Below, piece after piece: positions 61,448 to 64,000 of a stretch of DNA of 64,000 bases (the first letter of the stretch is position 1; every line of letters begins with the position of its first letter). The DNA comes from Prunella strophiata. Its lineage: Eukaryota > Chordata > Aves > Passeriformes > Prunellidae. The notes under the pieces are model-generated. The model was not told the origin of the DNA and did no database searches. It saw only the letters and a list, made by a program, of their open reading frames with translations. The stretch is taken from assembly GCA_036583965.1 (NCBI GenBank), contig JAZBQD010000028.1, positions 124,001 through 188,000 of the forward strand. The letters run 5' to 3'. The position numbers and the translations under genes are program-made.

Positions 61448-61791
61448 GACTCCTTAAGACCACCCTGAAGGCACTTGGTGGAGGGACCTTCAAGAATTGG
61501 GAAACAAATTTAGCAAAAGCCACCTGGATGGTCAACACCCGAGGATCCATCAATCGAGCTGGTCCTGCCCAGTCTGAACTCTTGCACACAGTGGATGGAG
61601 ATAAAGTCCCTGTGGTACACATGAAAGGTATTTTAGGAAAGACTGTTTGGATTAATCCCACCGCAGGCAAAGGCAAACCCATCCGTAGGATTGTTTTTGC
61701 TCAAGGACCTGGTTACACTTGGTGGGTAATGCAGAAAGACGGAGAAACCCGTTGTGTACCACAAGGGGACCTAACCTTGGGCGACCACTGA
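61448..61791 (+). pseudogene. Integrase C-terminal domain
   Basis: After the indel near 61440 the integrase continues in another frame to a TGA at 61789-61791. Readable words include TWMVNTRGSINRAGP and YTWWVMQKDGETRCVPQGDL. This is the DNA-binding C-terminal part. It ends 99 bases before the 3' LTR. No dUTPase or env reading frame follows. Confidence 0.8.
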
Positions 61792-61890
61792 GTGTAAGGT
61801 TTTCATTCTGTACATACATGTATATATATGTCTCTAAGAGGGTATTGGTTTGGAGATGATGTAGATGGTAATAGAATAAGGAGTGGATTA
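61792..61890 (+). other. Spacer between integrase and 3' LTR
   Basis: A short AT-rich segment ends AGAATAAGGAGTGGATTA directly before the LTR. The AAGGAG-type purine-rich end is the only candidate polypurine tract, and it is interrupted by pyrimidines. No reading frame for env is present. Confidence 0.75.
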
Positions 61891-62400
61891 TGTCCTAGGC
61901 TGCAATGCAAGATGTATTTTATTACCATCTCCATGTACCTGTTAAAACTGGGAGGAGGCAGTGTTCTCCTTATCTCTTACCTCCTACTGTGGGATTGTCT
62001 CATGTTAATGGCTCTGTTAATGGCCCATCAAGGCTTTTTCACATGACCCATAGAAGCTACAATGGTCAATTGTGAGATACTCTGCCCAAGGGGAGGAGCC
62101 AGGCATTTTCACGGGGATAAAATATGGGCTTTGAAACTAAACGGGAGCCCTGTTCACTGGCCTCCAGAGGACACAGGACAGGCTGCTGCCGGCTGCTGGG
62201 ACCACGGTTTCAGTGGGACCATTTTCACGGGGACTGCTACCTTCACTCCAGCTAGGAGGGATATCAGATTGTATTCTGACTCTGTCACGTTTTTTTTGTT
62301 TGTTTGTTTTCTTTCCTTTGCATGTATTTTATTTTTTTTTTTATTAAATTGTATTTCTGACTTAGAGTGTCTCACTAGTTTTTACTTTCAAACTAGAACA
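61891..62400 (+). repeat. 3' LTR of the provirus
   Basis: 510 bp from TGTCCTAGG to ...CTAGAACA, nearly identical to the 5' LTR. Relative to that copy it lacks a single base at four places and has one extra C near 61939. About six substitutions separate the two. The downstream duplication AGTGC is at 62401-62405. Confidence 0.95.
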
Positions 62401-62405
62401 AGTGC
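62401..62405. repeat. Target-site duplication, right copy (AGTGC)
   Basis: Exact match to 56211-56215, directly abutting the 3' LTR. Confidence 0.95.
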
Positions 62406-62734
62406 ACACACATCTCCTGATATAAACCTGTAGAAAACTGTCACTCCTGGGCTTCCATGAGCAGTTAGAAGCTTTGAAGAACAATTGAACTTCAGATTAA
62501 TATTTAAATGAACTCTCTCTTCTAATAGCAATTCATCATGTCCCCTTTTTCATCAGAACACTACTTGGAGATATGTTCTTTGCAGCTCATTCCATCCCTG
62601 AAAATGCTGGGAGCAGGGTAACAGTACAGAGTGTGATATGTAGCATTTTCAACATAGGAATAAATAATATCACCTGAAGTTTATTTCTGTAAACACATTT
62701 GGATGTACAGCTTCAGAGCTATTCTAAAATCTAA

Positions 62735-62826
62735 CTAGTCACAGCTCTTATAAAAAAATCATTTTAATCTCTTTCCTTACCTAGTCACAGCTCTTATAAA
62801 AAAATCATTTTAATCTCTTTCTTTAC
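62735..62826. repeat. 46-bp perfect-length tandem duplication
   Basis: CTAGTCACAGCTCTTATAAA and the following 26 bases occur twice head-to-tail (62735-62780 and 62781-62826), with one mismatch (CCTTAC versus CTTTAC). The near-identity indicates a recent duplication. Confidence 0.95.
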
Positions 62827-63191
62827 CTATCATTTGGGAGCAGCTTTTTTCTTCTGTGCTCACATAGAAATTATGGACATCCTAGACAACCTTGATCTTT
62901 TAAGAGGCTGTTCTACCCATTTGGGTTCCTTCAGCCGAATAAGCAGGAAGAGGTGTTCCAGAAGAGTAATATTTTTTACAACTGGCATTTTAAGACACAC
63001 CAACAATGCTTGTCCCTAGGAATGGTTATCTGACTTTAGGTGTCTAAAATCTCATATCTAATCAGAGATCTTCCTCTTGGTTACCTCTGCATTTAGTGGG
63101 TATTTACTTCTGGAGCCTGACCAATCTATAAGACATAACTAAAGGTGTTGATATAACATCCCTCACCAAATGCACAAAACTACCCTAATTA

Positions 63192-63193
<2 letters not shown>

Positions 63194-63237
<44 letters not shown>
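63194..63237. repeat. Poly-A tract (44 A)
   Basis: Uninterrupted run of 44 A, seen directly. No target duplication or retroposed sequence is evident next to it. Confidence 0.97.
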
Positions 63238-63240
<3 letters not shown>

Positions 63241-64000
63241 ATAATCTAAACCAGGTGAAGTAAATCTCACTGCTAACAGCAGCTGGAAAATTACAATCAC
63301 TTGCAATACAGCTTGATTTCTGCATGAGATTGTCAAATAAAATACATTCTATTTAAGTCTTTGTGAAATTTGCACGGGATTAAAGTAAAGCTTGTTGAAA
63401 CCCCTTAAACTTCCATGTACAGTTTCATAATTAGCATGAGGTCCAAGCACAGCCTCAGTTGCCCACCTCAGGGAATGCAGCAGTATTTCGGACAACTCCA
63501 GTCCCTCAGCAACTCCACTTGCACCCGAGAGGCTGTGCATTGGGAGCAGGGCAGACCTTAAGTTCCTTCTGCAAACTAATCAGGAAAGGCTCTTGATGTC
63601 CTGGTTGCTGAGACATTTCGGGTCTTAACCCTGTCTAAAGGTTCTTCTTGCTTATTAGCAAGAATTATTGTCGTGTTTCTATGGCCCTGGCCAATGTTTC
63701 ACATCCTCTTATGGCTGTTATGCTTCCAGAGCGGCTTTTGCGGCTGCTCCCGCGGGAGCTGAGCACACGCCCTGCATTAGTGACTGGGGAAGCTGCAGCC
63801 AGAGCCTCAGGCACTAAAAGCACCGAGTATTTTAAGAGAGCTGGGAGAGGCTGATAAAGCACTTTTTAGTGAAAAGTATCACAGTTTGAACAATTCAAGA
63901 AACTCAATGTTTCTGCCCCGGGTGCATCCTGTTACTTGACGTTCCTGCCCCAACTGGGGAAGTTCTTCTCAGGCAGCTCAGCTCAAGCACAACAAAGAAA

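Larger units (their letters stand above)
56216..62400 (+). mobile_element. Complete env-less class III-like (ERVL/spuma-like) provirus
   Basis: Full-length endogenous retrovirus of 6185 bp with two LTRs, a primer binding site, gag, in-frame amber, protease-RT-RNase H-integrase and a 3' LTR, bounded by AGTGC duplications. Integrase ends at 61791, only 99 bases before the 3' LTR, so there is no room for env or for the dUTPase that mammalian ERVL elements carry after integrase. The 5-bp duplication, lysine-type primer site and lack of env suggest a class III affinity. The LTRs are about 99% alike in substitutions, implying a recent insertion. Gag is open, while pol has at least five frameshifts. 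Confidence 0.93.
62406..64000. other. Unique DNA downstream of the provirus
   Basis: No exon, RNA gene or transposon recognised. Contains a 46-bp tandem duplication (62735-62826) and a 44-base A run (63194-63237). A GC-richer patch at 63720-63860 has open frames on both strands but no domain. Confidence 0.5.

Overview
This window is vertebrate nuclear DNA, most likely from a bird and probably a songbird. It is AT-rich and intron- or intergenic-like, with no dense coding. It carries short CR1-type LINE 3' ends and many long terminal repeats (LTRs) that resemble songbird endogenous retrovirus (ERV) families. I found no host exon, tRNA, rRNA, CRISPR array or bacterial-type operon. Almost every long reading frame outside the ERVs looks like chance or low-complexity sequence.

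Layout. 1-8.6 kb: unique AT-rich DNA, an (AAT)n microsatellite and two CR1-like patches. 8.7-10.9 kb: two diverged LTR copies of one family. 13.7-23.9 kb: a cluster of solo LTRs. Three have clear target-site duplications (17192-17710, 23329-23857, 16248-16599), one is probable (21576-22181) and one is a candidate (13726-14308). 24-29.6 kb: unique DNA with an unusual pair of overlapping hairpins. 29.6-31.5 kb: LTR-like sequence. 35.2-40.4 kb: an old, 5'-truncated class I (gamma-like) ERV on the minus strand. It keeps recognisable protease, reverse transcriptase, RNase H, integrase and envelope transmembrane remnants and one LTR. 42.6-51.5 kb: three more LTRs, one with a perfect 6-bp duplication.

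The main element is a complete, young provirus at 56216-62400 on the plus strand, flanked by a perfect 5-bp duplication (AGTGC). Its order is 5' LTR, a lysine-tRNA-type primer binding site, an intact 594-codon gag, one in-frame amber codon, protease-RT-RNase H-integrase, 3' LTR. It has no env and no dUTPase. The two LTRs differ at about six substitutions and five one-base indels over roughly 510 bp. Gag is open, but pol has at least five frameshifts. A solo LTR of the same family lies inverted at 17192-17710, also with a perfect 5-bp duplication. The 5-bp duplications, missing env and pol style point to a class III (ERVL/spuma-like) family.

The least expected feature is the Gag N-terminus. 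Its first ~135 residues hold three or four hydrophobic, membrane-like segments. A repeated arginine/lysine-rich linker follows, then the capsid-like domain, and I see no CCHC zinc knuckle. With the in-frame amber codon inside a small stem-loop, this is the best candidate here for undescribed biology. A second notable signal is that the old class I ERV has Asp-to-Asn changes at three polymerase/RNase H active-site positions, all G-to-A on its coding strand.
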